Source of the DNA: Tubiluchus corallicola | Taxonomy: Eukaryota > Priapulida > Priapulimorpha > Priapulimorphida > Tubiluchidae | Direction of reading: 5' to 3' | Length of the DNA stretch: 64,000 nt | NCBI GenBank assembly: GCA_030141605.1 | Contig: JAQGDQ010000320.1 | Coordinates: 206,291 to 270,290 of the forward strand | Shown here: in pieces, positions 12,701 to 24,257 of the stretch | Layout of the letters: each line of letters starts with the position of its first letter | Position numbering within the stretch: the stretch's first letter is position 1 | The notes under the pieces: model-generated | Told to the model about the DNA's origin: nothing | Database searches by the model: none | Seen by the model: only the letters and a program-made list of their open reading frames with translations | Made by a program: the position numbers and the translations under genes

Positions 12701-13726
12701 ATCATGGAGCTCCACGAAAGTTCCACACTTTCAAGTCTGCCTGGATGAAAACCTTGCCGATAAAAAGGGCAGTAGAAAATTCGTTATATATATATACTAA
12801 TTTTGATCTATTGTTGTGACAGTAATGGCAAAGCCATCCATCTTCTCTTTCATTTTTGTATCTACCATGTTCTAATTCCAGGTCAAGATTGCAGACACGT
12901 AATTTTGTAATCTTTTGTCTTAGTTAATAAGTTTTAAAATTAATAATTTACATACTTGTCTGTAAAATCTTTACTTGTCTTTGCCCCCATTTATCTGTAC
13001 CCTGATTTGAGGTTATTACCAAAATTTTTATTTTGCGATTCAGGCACATTTTATCAAGTTCAACACCATATGTTTGAAATCCTGGAAAACTTCCCCATTT
13101 TGTACAAAGCTGTTTCATTTCTTCCTGAGACTGACAAGTTGGCAACTGTTAATATACTTTCTTAAATAGTGTATTTTTAAGAGTTTTTTTTTCTGTTATC
13201 AAACAGTAAGCGTAAAGCTGAGAAAAAGTGATAAAACCATGTATGGAAAGTTTTTTTCACCTTTAGTGGCTAGTGAACCTGTAGCGTAACTTACCGAATG
13301 GGTTTCACTCGATCCACAGCCAATCCTGTGGTCGTGTTAGCTATTTGGTCGTAATTAATGCGCGTTGGACAGATACGCTCACCCCCCCCCCCCCCCCCTA
13401 TACAGTATGTACACTGCACACATCATTAATATGCTCGAAGTTCCCTCGAATTCGAAGGCCGTTTTGCAAACTGGTTTGGGGACGCGTGTTTTGATCTTGT
13501 ATAGAATTCAGCTACCTGCTAAGTGTGGAGTGGAGGTATCTAACTTGAACGTTTATTTCTCATAATAAGAATTTTATCAGCTCAATCCCTGAACCGAGAC
13601 TCAACGGTAAAACACAGCGTTTGCAACGATATGTTGATTAACTGTTTAGATTGACGTACCTGTTGACATTTGATTGCATTTACTGAATTGGCTTTCAGTG
13701 CAGATACTTCGCTTGCTTTTCGAAAA
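9762..13726. other. Intergenic, no gene supported
   Basis: Divergent promoter space between AspRS (minus) and membrane-protein gene A (plus). It is AT-rich with poly-G at 12682 and poly-C at 13382. A short stem-loop lies at 11318-11385, pairing CCCTCAAAACAG with CTATTTTGAGGGG. Open frames here are short and unlike proteins. Confidence 0.6.
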
Positions 13727-16700
13727 ATGCACTCTGGCAGTGCACATTTGAACGGGTGAGTGTGGTTCAGTGCTGTTAAGCAGCTGTCAATCTGTCAGTA
13801 ATAAAAATATTGTCATTTATTTTAAGTAGGTTGCGTTTTACTGCATAGAATGACTACAGCTGAAAGTTGTAACCACACTGTGGCTGTGGTCCTAGTAAAG
13901 CATTGTGCATCGAGCTGTATATTCTATATGCAGTATGCCAGTTACCAGTCTATACATTTGCGGAATTCACAAAAAAACTGAGTTCTGGCTGCAAATTTAT
14001 ATAGAAAATTTATATTTTTCGCATGTTATTTAAGAGATCAAGTTGTTAAATTGTCTCTTTTCTCTCCATTGCAAGTTATTACGTTGGCATTGCCACCGCC
14101 TGGAAATTGTTCTTTTTTCAACTTGGAATGCAAGTAAATTGGTAACTTATTTGTTCCCACAATACTTTAAGACTAGTTGAGTTGAGGAGCCCTATGTAGC
14201 ATGTAGCTTACTGTCTTCATTACCTGGGGTCGGAGGTAGCCTATATTACTACATTCAACACACTGGAGCCTTTGCAGTGTTAACCAGTTATCAAGCAGAC
14301 TATTTTTACCAAAGTTCTGATCACAGTTCGTATTCACACAAGTTTATTGTATTGATCTTGGAACTTCTAATGCATCTAGTTCGCAACATCCTATCTAGCT
14401 ATTGATTATTAAGTGTAACAAGCTGACTGTTATTTATGCATTATTTTTGGCATAATCACTATCTTGTTAAAATATATGAGCGGTTAGCTGGTCCTGCTGC
14501 CATCTGCTGTCTACGTTGAGAAGCTTTTGATAGGTGCTGTAGCTTTGCGATCTTTGAAGACTAGCATAGACTAACATTGTTCGCATAGACTAACATGTTT
14601 TGGCTATGAATACTACTGATTCATGTTAAGTCAGCTTGACAGAGCCTGCCATATGCTCTGAATGCATCTTGTATTTGGATGATGGTGCTCTTAAAGGATC
14701 TCTACCATTTGAGATAATGCAATCACTGAGGAATTCGCTATATAGACAGATTATGTTTGGTGAGGTACCTCAACATTTCTTTATTAGAGCTCAGGTATGC
14801 ATACCTTCTTATGTTGCCTTGAGAGGAACCACTTAGAACCACTGAGAGAAACTAACTTAGGAACCAATGGCTAGATTAATTGACCTTCATTAAACCTCAC
14901 TCATATCATGTTGATAATAATATCATATCAAATTGGAATTGAACGTTAACATCAAAGTAGAGACGTTTGCTCATCTGAAAACTGTGTTTGGAAGTGACGT
15001 AACCAAGCAGTAGGCAGCTCCAATTTTTACTCTAGATTGTATCTTGATATTTGTTAATTGTTAATACTGCGTTTAAATAAGTAGGCAAACATTATTTCAC
15101 TGTTCTTGTTTTGTCATTTTCTCTACTGTCACTGAGAGGTCTGATAAGATAAAAATATTTGGAGTGTTTGTAGCCTGAATGACACTGGTGAGATCTCACC
15201 ATTATCAATTGTTTGTTAATACTGATGATTAATCCCTGGTCTCCATGTTCTGACTCCCATAGTACCATCAGCTTTCATGTTCGTGGCATGAAGTTTGAGG
15301 ATTAACAAACCTCCAGCCACTTTTAAGATTATATTCATATACAGGGTGTTCATAATTCACTGTTCACTTTTGTAATCATGTTTTTTATATTTCAGCTTTC
15401 GATCCCAAGATGCTTTTGATCCAGACAAAATAAGAAAGATCCAAGTCTGTATTTATGCTAATGAGGGCTGCTTTCAACATTGTTTAGAATTGTCATTCAC
15501 ATTTGCCTCCCGTATTTTATTATGAAACATATCTGTTGATATATATATAAGTGCACAGTGACTTTCCGTACACCCCGTATAATTCACTTATATCTAGCCA
15601 AGTTTGGCCCAAGGCCATAGCTATCTTTGTTACACCAAGGTTTAGCCACTCAAACTTTTAATTAAACAAACTTAGTGTGGCTTGCTAATACTGCGTATTG
15701 TAATTTGGTGTTGGTTTAGGTGACTAATCAGAAAGTAACTAGTTCTGCACTTATATCACCTGTTCATAGATTCGGTATAAAACCAGTAGTGTGCTAATAA
15801 TCGAATATACAAATTCACAGGTAATTTTGTAAAAAATTACCTGTGAATTTGTATATTCGATTATTAGCACACTACTGGTTTTATACCGAATCTATGTATA
15901 TATATATCATTTTAACATTCTTACTATTAACTTTTCTAATAACTGTCATGTCACACTTCTTCTTTCTTGGAATTTTACTAGCTGTAAACGTCAAGAGTAT
16001 TTTAATGGTTGTACAACACAACACACAGTTAATTTAATTTTTAAACCATATTTTGGAGGGCAGTAGTATAGTAGTTAAATCATTCAATATGTATGCCGAA
16101 GCTCCCTGGTTCAAGTATATGCCGTGTTTCTACTTTTTTACATTTCTTGTATTTTGAAGGTTGGTTTCAAAATTAAATAAATTGTGGGTTGTGCCATTCA
16201 TTTAATGTTTGCCAAAACTTTGTGAGTTTTCCAAAAAAAAATGCTGTGCAGTTAAATTGCTTATTTCTACTTCTCCATTTTTCAGCTGTGCAGTTGAATC
16301 TGATGGAAGTAAAAAGCTCCTAAATGTGGAACATGAAATTGGGAATAATTACAATAGATGTGCCGACTACGACAACGATCTTGTTTGTGAGAGAAGTGCA
16401 ATTGCCAAATATATTGATGATCGAATCATACATGAGGAGACTGTCGCTGAAGGAGTTGTTCATTATTTTATACGCCGAACTTTGCAAATAATGAGTATAA
16501 TAGCGAGTTTTGCTGGACGAGTGCCCTTCATACCATTAGCTCTCAAACTAGCTGGAGGGAGCGTAGCTTACGGATGTATTTTGGCATACGCCATGTGCGT
16601 ATCGTTTGGCGCTTTAGTGTCTTACACTCTTTTTGGCATTGTGGAATCTCAGATGCTGCCCCTATCCCCCGAGGAGCGGTTACTGGTGGAATCTCGCATG

Positions 16701-17828
16701 AGTGAAAGAGTGAAGAAATCATTTCTAGTCTTGTCAATTGCATTAGGTTTCTACACACAAATTCCTTTTGCTTACATTGCATACAAGTACAATGAACATT
16801 CCGTGCTTAATCCAGGCGGAATTCTAATGCCCGTAATGATTTTTGCCATTGATTCATGGGTGGCCGTTTATTCCGCATACATGGGGCTGAAAACTATCAG
16901 AGAGACAACCTTAATACGTTCAAATCAGCGCAGATTGCACGGCATTAGACAAAAAATTTGTTCTCTGGTTGAAGCGAATGTAAAACTTCTTCCGATTGTT
17001 AACAAAGAAGTAAAGATTCAGTTTCTTCAATCTTTTCAGTCACTCAAAAGTACCGGAAATTGCTCATATCGTGTTGAAAATTTGTGTATACTATTTATGC
17101 GCAAACTGTCTGATGACAGTAGTGACTCACCACCATATATCAAGCACTTGGCAAGAATAGTGAACATTTATGGTTATTTATGCGCCATTGTCAATATTTC
17201 AATTCTTGCTTACATTGCGTATCTGGGAAGTGAAGAATTAACTAGCTACAAAGCTTTATCAGTTACAGTTGCAAGTGTGTATGCTGGGGCAGCGTTATAC
17301 CTAAACCTCACAGCTATTCCGAAGACGGCCGTCAGACTGTTTTATCTGTTTGCTGACTTGCTCACCTGTAATTATAAATTGACACTCGCAGATCAGTATA
17401 CTCCAGTTTTATCATTTTTTCTGAAGGTAATTGCTTTGGTGACTATTGCTTTATCATACGCAGCTCCTGTCCAGGTTGGCAGGGATTATTTTGGTTTCAA
17501 GAGAGTTTTGGAAATGTTTGTAATTGTCACAAGAACGTCTGGTACAATCCTTCTTAAGTTAATGCCAATGATGTCAGCTACAGATCACATACTTAAATAT
17601 AAAGTCCAAAAGACGGGAACAGATGAAGAAATACGTATTGTAAACCTGCATATAGAGATGGAAAAATTTGCTAAAATAGTCAGTTCTTGCCCTCTCAGTG
17701 AAGTGGCACTTTTCCTGAAGGCACTTCCCAGATTAGCTACAGATTATCTTTGTGAAGATAGCCTAGATTGTTATATTGAAGAATGTTGTGAAAGTGAATG
17801 CCTAATCAAGAAGGACAGACTAGACTGA
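13727..17828 (+). CDS. Unrecognised eight-helix membrane protein, paralogue A
   Basis: I do not recognise this family. The model joins 13727-13755 (ATG, MHSGSAHLN plus two bases, donor CGG|GTGAGT) to 16286-17828 (acceptor CCATTTTTCAG, phase 2), giving 523 aa. The single large exon encodes a protein with about eight hydrophobic segments near residues 77-99, 103-127, 155-178, 187-210, 299-322, 331-352, 384-404 and 417-441. They form two clusters of four separated by a ~90-residue polar linker, which suggests a twofold repeat or two four-helix bundles. Motifs shared with paralogue B are ESRMS-x2-VKKSFL, TQIPFAYIAY, NPGGILMP, YSAYMGLKT, DYFGF and YKVQK-x-GT. There is no obvious signal peptide, GPCR motif or enzyme motif. 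A cysteine-rich acidic tail (CYIEECCESEC) is unique to this copy. An AATAAA lies just after the stop. The large exon is firm; exon 1 is inferred from phase and from similar length to B. Confidence 0.72.
15342..15577 (+). mobile_element. Probable mariner-type MITE
   Basis: Ends CAGGGTGTTC and GTACACCCCG with further inverted similarity inside (CACTGTTCAC against GTGCACAGTG). Both sides are flanked by TA, the Tc1/mariner target duplication. Intron of membrane-protein gene A. Confidence 0.6.
15765..15896. repeat. Perfect inverted repeat: 64-bp arms, 4-nt loop
   Basis: The left arm 15765-15828 (CATAGATTCGGTATAAAACC onward) is the exact reverse complement of 15833-15896; the loop GTAA is 15829-15832. 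It is in the intron of membrane-protein gene A, ~390 bp before the large exon. An open frame covering the right arm is incidental. Confidence 0.97.
16286..17828 (+). CDS. Large exon of membrane-protein paralogue A
   Basis: This exon runs from acceptor TTTTTCAG to a TGA stop and carries every membrane segment. The open frame extends upstream to 16209, but that part reads through the polypyrimidine tract and is probably intron. A second possible acceptor (CTGTGCAG) eight bases downstream would change the phase to 1. Confidence 0.85.
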
Positions 17829-17857
17829 TTATGGAAGAAATAAAAGTGATGAACTTC

Positions 17858-18146
17858 ACAGAGAGTGAAATTTAAGTGATGGAAAGTTGGTACACGAGAG
17901 CACAAGACGATATGTTATAGTTTCACCTAGAAAAGTAGTTTGATTAGAATGATTAGAGTGAAATTTTCAAGTGATGGAAAGTTGGTACACGAGAGCACAA
18001 GAGGATATGTTATAGTTTCACCTAGTAAAGTAGTTTGATTAGAATGATTAGAGTGAAATTTTCAAGTGATGGAAAGTTGGTACACGAGAGCACAAGAGGA
18101 TATGTTATAGTTTCACCTAGTAAAGTAGTTTGATTAGAATGAAGAA
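17858..18146. repeat. 95-bp tandem repeat, about three copies (3' flank of gene A)
   Basis: TGATGGAAAGTTGGTACACG starts at 17877, 17972 and 18067. It begins ~30 bp after the stop codon of gene A, so it is probably in the 3' UTR unless the early AATAAA at 17839 is used. Confidence 0.93.
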
Positions 18147-18310
18147 TAGGTAAGCTAAGAATGGAAATGATGTCACTGATTTTATGCTGCGATTACTATT
18201 AACTAATTTGTTAATAATTGTAGTTGATCAATTTTGCAACCTGTAGAAATGAACCAAATGCCTGTGATAAAATAGAACTGCTAGATTGCACATGTTTCCT
18301 TGTGACAAAC

Positions 18311-18746
18311 CAGGGGCGTCGCCAAGGTTAGTGCCACCCGCCGATACAGTACTCATGTTGTCATCCGTGCATACTGTATCGTACAAAATTCTTTAGTAGT
18401 ATCTTATGTATGTAGTTAGCACTTGTTACATGGAGAATATGAGAAACATCATCTAGACAACATCATTTTGTTTTCTGTCCTACTGAGTTAAAGTGCTAAG
18501 AACACTGCATTAACAATAGTACATTGATAATATTTATTTTAAAATGAAACTATTAATATTTATAATTTTCTTATACGAGGTATTTACACATTGAAGCAAC
18601 ACTTTTAGGAAGGAATTCTTTTATGCAGGAAATCTATAATGTTGTTTAGCTTTTAGCTTACCCCCTCTAAAAACACATTAATGGCGTCACCTCCAGGATG
18701 GTGTCACCCGGTGTGGTTTGCACCCCCTCTAGTAGCGATGCCACTG
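18311..18746 (+). mobile_element. Probable non-autonomous hAT element
   Basis: Ends CAGGGGCGTCGC and GCGATGCCACTG are imperfect inverted repeats (10 of 12). Flanks TGACAAAC and TGAGGAAC match at 6 of 8. It lies between the two membrane-protein genes. Internal sequence is AT-rich with no coding. Confidence 0.6.
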
Positions 18747-20712
18747 TGAGGAACAAAAAAGCAAAAGAAGTGATTCGCACTGATGTTTTCTCTTCTTTTT
18801 TTATTGGTAAACAGTCATTCTTGTTGTGTTTTTGGCAGACTGCAGTAAATTTTCATATTTCGGAATGCATAAGTAGAGCTTGTTTGATTTGCTGTATGAA
18901 ATATGACTGCCAAAAACAGTCACTCATGCAAAAAGGTGTCAGTATTATAGCTTCATATACAGGACCAGCTCCCCTCTCATTTTTTGTAAGCAAAATTTTA
19001 GCTTAAGCCAATTTTTAGCCATAGTTGTCTTACATTAGTATTGTTCACTGAATGTAGATTAGGGTACTTAGCTGCGTAGTTTAATGTAAATTTTTTCTAA
19101 TTTTTTTCTGCGTGTGCTACTCGGGCAAAATCAGTTCTTGGAACTGGTTTTACGTCAACTGCTTTCTTGCATTGTTGCATTCTTAGAAATTCATTTCTGT
19201 GAAGGGTGTAGTAACAGACGCATGACTGGGTAATTACAGGTCAGGTCCTGCACTGTCATTCAACCTAAATTTTTTCTCACAAGCAGTTGTTAGCTGCTTG
19301 ATTGCCGTTAGAAGTTTCACAGAGTGATGAATAGTGAGTTGTTGTGTTATGTAAAATAACTACATGCCTGTGAGGGCGTGTTTATTGTGTTAATTATGCA
19401 TGTGCAATTGTAGTGTATTGGTAAGTGACTTAATAATGTTTTACTTGTAAGATTTGCCAAAATAACCCAAAGCTGTAATATGAATATACATGTAATTGTT
19501 AATGTCAGGAAGATTAATAAAAAATTTTATTAAACGAATGCTGCCTTTAAAAAATATAGATGTGCCTATTGTTAACTGTCATTTAGATTGTATAGTTACT
19601 TGTGCTAATGAATCACATGATTGCCTAATTACTGGCAATTAAATTTACATTAGAAAAATAATTTAAAATTGAAGGTAAAAGGACAAGAACAACATCCTTT
19701 ACTTACATAAAGCTGAAAAAATTTGTTAGAAATTTTGTATCATCTGCATACGGTCTTATTGTGCAAAAAGCTCGTATTAGCAGTAATGCTGTATAAAACA
19801 TGTAAATTTAAACTGCTGTGATGGCAATTAGGTGCAGCTATTATAATGGTAAGTCACTTGAAACAAGTTTAAATGAAATTTAGCTTGCGTACAGATCGAA
19901 AAATTAATCAGAGTATTCATAGCACACACTTTACTAACAAAGCAAAAGTGTAGATTACTTTAACTTGTCAGTAAAATATATGTATGTATATTATACATTT
20001 ATTTTGGTTGGTTAATAAGTGATGTTTTTCTCAGCTGGTGCTAACCTTTTAAGAATTTTGTTTTTCAGTTACATACATCTTTCAAACAGCCAGTAACATT
20101 TCGAATGCTACGTAATATAACATTGCATAGACATGTTGCATTGAAAATTCATGTTGTTCATCTTTAATGGTCAATAAACCTGTAGCATACCTGCTATACC
20201 AGTACTTACTGAAATAGTTTCCATTTATGACTTTACCAGGTGATTATAGTGGCAGTGCTTTTTGTAAGTTGCTGAAAAATACAACCATTTTGTAAACCTC
20301 GTGCAGTTGAATTATACTTACTTCACGATTTAAGGGAAAGTGGTAAAACGTTTAACAAAAATTGGGAGCGCATATGGCAAAAGAGCCATTACCAGTGCAC
20401 TTGCACGAAGGCTTGCTATATGCACGCGATGTTTCATTCGAAAATGCATTTGTTTTCTAGGATGTGGAATGCCACGTCGTAACATGATCTTATGGATTTA
20501 ATACGATCCTTCATTCAGTAGCCTAGTATTATTTCGATTATAATCTTTTTGATATTGAAATGAATAAAATCTTTTGATGTGACGGTGCCAAACTGAATGT
20601 GATATGTGTCTACAATAATAGCAATCTATTAATGCAGCTATTATTATTAGCTACCTGATATATATATATATATATACATGTGTGTGTGAAGGATTTTAGG
20701 TTATTTTATTAC

Positions 20713-20925
20713 TTCAGTGTTCTCTCATTCTGTAAACCCCCCTATACTGTCCTTTTCAAGTGCATGATGTATGTCCTGACTTGGCTTCTTTCTGTCATGC
20801 TCTACTGACAGAGCTAGCTTACCTGGCAAGTTGGCAGTCTGTTCTTGGCTAAGAGAGTTGTTGTTGTTGTTGTTGTTGTTGTTTGTCTCAGTTAAACCAT
20901 TTATTTGTCAAGAACAGTAGAGCCA
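20713..20925. repeat. Dispersed ~200-bp repeat, copy 1
   Basis: It matches the reverse complement of 62110-62330: both contain CTGACAGAGC, CCATTTATTTGTCAAGA, a GTTGTTGTTG tract and a CCTGACTT motif. Type unknown; a SINE is possible. Confidence 0.65.
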
Positions 20926-21181
20926 TGGTGTAAGTTTATTTTGATTGTTCAGTCTGACTTTATTATTAATTTCCTTGTTCTTTTTGGGCTCAAATTAGGT
21001 TGTTATATTTTGTTATGATTTTTTACAGATAAAAGGTAATAAAGCTACTCAAACATGAATTTTTTGACTTAGGGCATCATGAAGTAGTAGTCTCTCACAA
21101 TATATATATATTACCTTTATACAGTGTATTATGTATTTATGTTCAAAACTCTGATTCTGTAAAATGTCTGCAGGTTGCAAA

Positions 21182-24100
21182 ATGCAACAGCAGATTGAAG
21201 TGAACATTATAAGAGAACACAAACAGACAGACCTGCTGCAAAATAAAACAAATGAAGGTGAAGAAAAAGAAAATCAAAGGTAAGATGATGCATTCTCGGA
21301 TTTTGTTAGTCTTACTCGGAATAAACAGTTACGGATTGCAAATCATTGTACTGTACTATAGTTGCCGCTGAAAAAAATCATTAGAAAAGAAATTTAACTG
21401 AGAGAAATGCACGCACCGGATAAGCTTTAAAACTAATATGCACAATTCAGTCTTTTATATAACTTTTTGCAACAAATATAAAAATATTTTTTTCTGTACA
21501 AATATACTGATTTTTGAGTACATAAAGGATTGTGATACCACAGTCAATGTAGCAAATTTTCTGCTTCATCGGCAAATTGGCAAGAACTTTGAGTTAAACA
21601 GTGATATTTAGGGCCTATTTCAGCCTAAGCGAGGCTCGGGGAAGTATCCCCACTCCCCCCCCTTGAAATAGGCCCTGGTGATATTTGGGAAGCATCACAG
21701 TTGTAGGAGAAGCTACCGCCTGATACTTTTACATTACTTGGTTGCTATCATGCACTTCTTAATTAAACTGAAACAGTTACGTTTATAGTACCTAATTTTA
21801 ACCTCTTTCGCATCTACAGTCACTTGTACATTCCGATTCCTGAATCCATCTCTGATAGTTTTCAAAACTCTTATCTGTTTGTGTTCTCTTGTTATAAGCT
21901 GCAAAGTATATAACAATACCAATGCATCATGAACTTTTATCATTATCCTTTGCGCACCTTCTTCGGGAAGTGGTTTCCGAATACGTTTCCGTCAGATTGT
22001 ACGGATAATCTTGTGCATTTGAAGAGGGGAACTGCATTAGGGACTTCAATGTAGTAGATTTTCAAGCGGGTTATTAAATCTGTTAGGTTGAATTCCCATA
22101 TCCGATTATTAACAATCGTTGTATATTTGGCTTGTATTTTCTTACCTCAAATCATACTCTAGACTCTGTGTCTTATGGTTTTAATGTCGGCAGACTTGCA
22201 AAACCACCAAGTGAAAAACCACATAGACTAATGGCTATGAGCCGTATTAAGAAACTTCTACTATTAAGCTTTAATGCTGCAAAATCCAGCGATGGTATAA
22301 CTTTATTTCTGTTAGAAAATGATTAGTGCCACGTAGCGTTGACATTCTCCACCAAAAAGCCGAATTCGAATCAAATCAAATTTGTGATTCTCAAACTCTA
22401 ATCAAGCCAAATTTCAGAATTACTAAAAACAAGCAGCCTCACAAGGATCATGCATATTACTTGATTATTTTCTGCTTTAAAAACACTAATAGCAAGTTTA
22501 AAAATTGTGCACAGAAATCTCAGTTAAATCTTCATGATTGCGTGATGTTTCAAACGTTTCAATGATAAAAAACATATGCAGTTTGAAGTGCTGAACACTT
22601 CGATTCTATAAATTTAGGATCCAATCAAATTTCAACTAAAAAAACTCGTTTGAATCAAATTCGATGTATTCGTTGCTCACCCCTATTGCAACGTGATAAG
22701 TCCTTAATAGGAGGTTCATCTTCACATTTAGTGGAAAAGTCATCAATTAAAACTGCATATTTTTTACTTCTTAGAAATGTAGAAGCTGACCAGCTGCTGG
22801 ATTTAACTGTGGACTGCCAGAGTGCTATAGCCATGTACACGGAGAAAAGAATTATTCGAGAAATTCCGGCTTCAGAAGGCACAGCGCACAAGACACTTCG
22901 CAGAATATTGGAATCACTGAGCATAATTGCTGCATGTTCGGTTAGAATTCCATTTATACCACTAGGACTCCGACTAGGTGGTGACAATAAGATATATGCG
23001 TGGACGTTGGTGTGGGCGATGAGTGCATCAATGGGCTGCCTGACAGCTTACGCTTTATTTCGCATCGTAGATGCTCAAATGATGCCTCTCTCTCGTGAAG
23101 AGAAAATACTGACCGAATCACGTATGAGCGGAAAAGTAAAGAAGAGCTTTTTGGCTACTTCGATTTTGCTGGGATTTTCAACACAGATTCCATTCGCATA
23201 CATTGCATACGAGTATAATCAAAATTCGAAGTTTAATCCGGGTGGTATTTTGATGCCCACATGGATCTTTGTCATAGAATCTTGGATACCCACTTACTCT
23301 GCATACATGGGACTGAAAACTCTCAGGGAGAATACTCGCTCGACTTTATACGAGAAAAAGTTAGCTGACATTGTGGAGAAAATGAGAGACTTAATAAAAA
23401 TGAACAGAGTGCTGCTTACTGTTGCAAACAAAGAAACGAAGATAAGAATTGTGAGTTCGTTAGAAAAGATTAGAGGAATTAACAACTGCTCAAAGCGACT
23501 GCACCGATTATATGATCTACTAACTCAGCGAATGTCTTCCAAAAATTTGGATCCATCTATCAAGGAAACTAAATGCCGATATTTGGGATGGGTAGTGAGA
23601 CTTTATGGTTATATGTGTGCCATTGTCAATATTGCTACCCTTGCATACATTGCATACCGCGGTGCAGAGCAGTTAACCGGCCATAAAAGTGCAGCAATAA
23701 TTCTGACGGTTCTGTATTCCGTAACAGCACTATACCTAAATTTCACTGCCATTCCCAAAATGGCGGTCAGCTTATTTTACTTAATTGCAGATCTCGTCAC
23801 TTTTAAATACAGGCCAACACTGTCTGATAAGTGTACTCCAATATTATCGATCTCTTTTAAGATTTTAGCACTCGTAACAGCTGCGTTATCGTATGCTTCT
23901 CCCATTCAGTTAAGCAAAGACTATTTTGGCTTTAACATAATGCTAGAATTATTTGTAAGTATCATGAGAACAAGTGCCGTAACCTTTCTTGTATTGATGC
24001 CGATGTTGTCAATCACTGATAAATTGCTCAAGTACAAAGTGCAAAAAATGGGGACAGAAGAGGAAAAGCAGATCGTTAGATTAGACTTAGAAATGGAGAA

Positions 24101-24257
24101 TCTTTTGGCAATTCTCCGCTCCAGCCCTGCAACCGAGATTGCCCTTTTCTTGATGGCTCTTCCTATTGAAGTTGTTGAACAACTTATAAGCGATTCAGAA
24201 ATAACAGTGGCAAATCTTGAGAGCTATGTAAAAGAAAATAACAAAAGATATTTGTGA
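21182..24257 (+). CDS. Unrecognised eight-helix membrane protein, paralogue B
   Basis: This is the second member of the unknown family, about 3.4 kb downstream of A and in the same orientation. Exons 21182-21279 (ATG, donor AAAG|GTAAGA) and 22775-24257 (acceptor TTACTTCTTAG) join in phase 2 to give 526 aa. The 32-residue first exon is hydrophilic and glutamine/glutamate-rich, unlike A's nine-residue one. From SAIA-x-Y near residue 50 onward the two proteins are readily alignable and, by eye, more than half identical over the membrane regions, with matching hydrophobic segments and polar linker. An open frame running back to 22650 is misleading: its first codons are the end of a decayed transposon (right TIR at 22672-22685). 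An acceptor-like CTGCAG just before the ATG suggests a 5' UTR intron. A tandem duplication followed by divergence is the simplest history. Function is unknown. Confidence 0.8.
22330..22685 (+). mobile_element. Decayed MITE of family 4, abutting membrane-protein exon B
   Basis: It aligns with the 25.28-kb element through AAGGATCATGCATATTACT, the GCACAGAAATC stretch and the right end TTGCTCACCCCTA. The left end is eroded (TGACATTCTCCACC against TGAGCATTCTTTAGC). It ends ~90 bp before the paralogue B large exon and supplies the misleading upstream open frame. Confidence 0.7.
22775..24257 (+). CDS. Large exon of membrane-protein paralogue B
   Basis: It runs from acceptor TTACTTCTTAG to a TGA stop and contains all eight predicted membrane segments. 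The motifs TQIPFAYIAY, NPGGILMP, YSAYMGLKT, DYFGF and YKVQK are shared with paralogue A. Confidence 0.87.

Larger units (their letters stand above)
17829..21181. other. Intergenic between the two membrane-protein paralogues
   Basis: Contains the 95-bp repeats, a probable hAT element, the 20.7-kb dispersed repeat, (TA)n and (TTG)n tracts. No coding exon seen other than a possible 5' UTR exon end at ~21173. Confidence 0.6.

Noticed and set aside
12948-13165. Overlapping open frames on both strands near 13 kb
   Set aside because: Both are short and neither shows recognisable protein features or a phase-compatible partner.
14631-14794. Possible exon on the plus strand (LTEPAICSEC to FFIRAQ) with AG before it and CAG|GTATGC after it
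   Set aside because: It looks somewhat protein-like but its phases do not fit gene A and no homology is evident; left unannotated.
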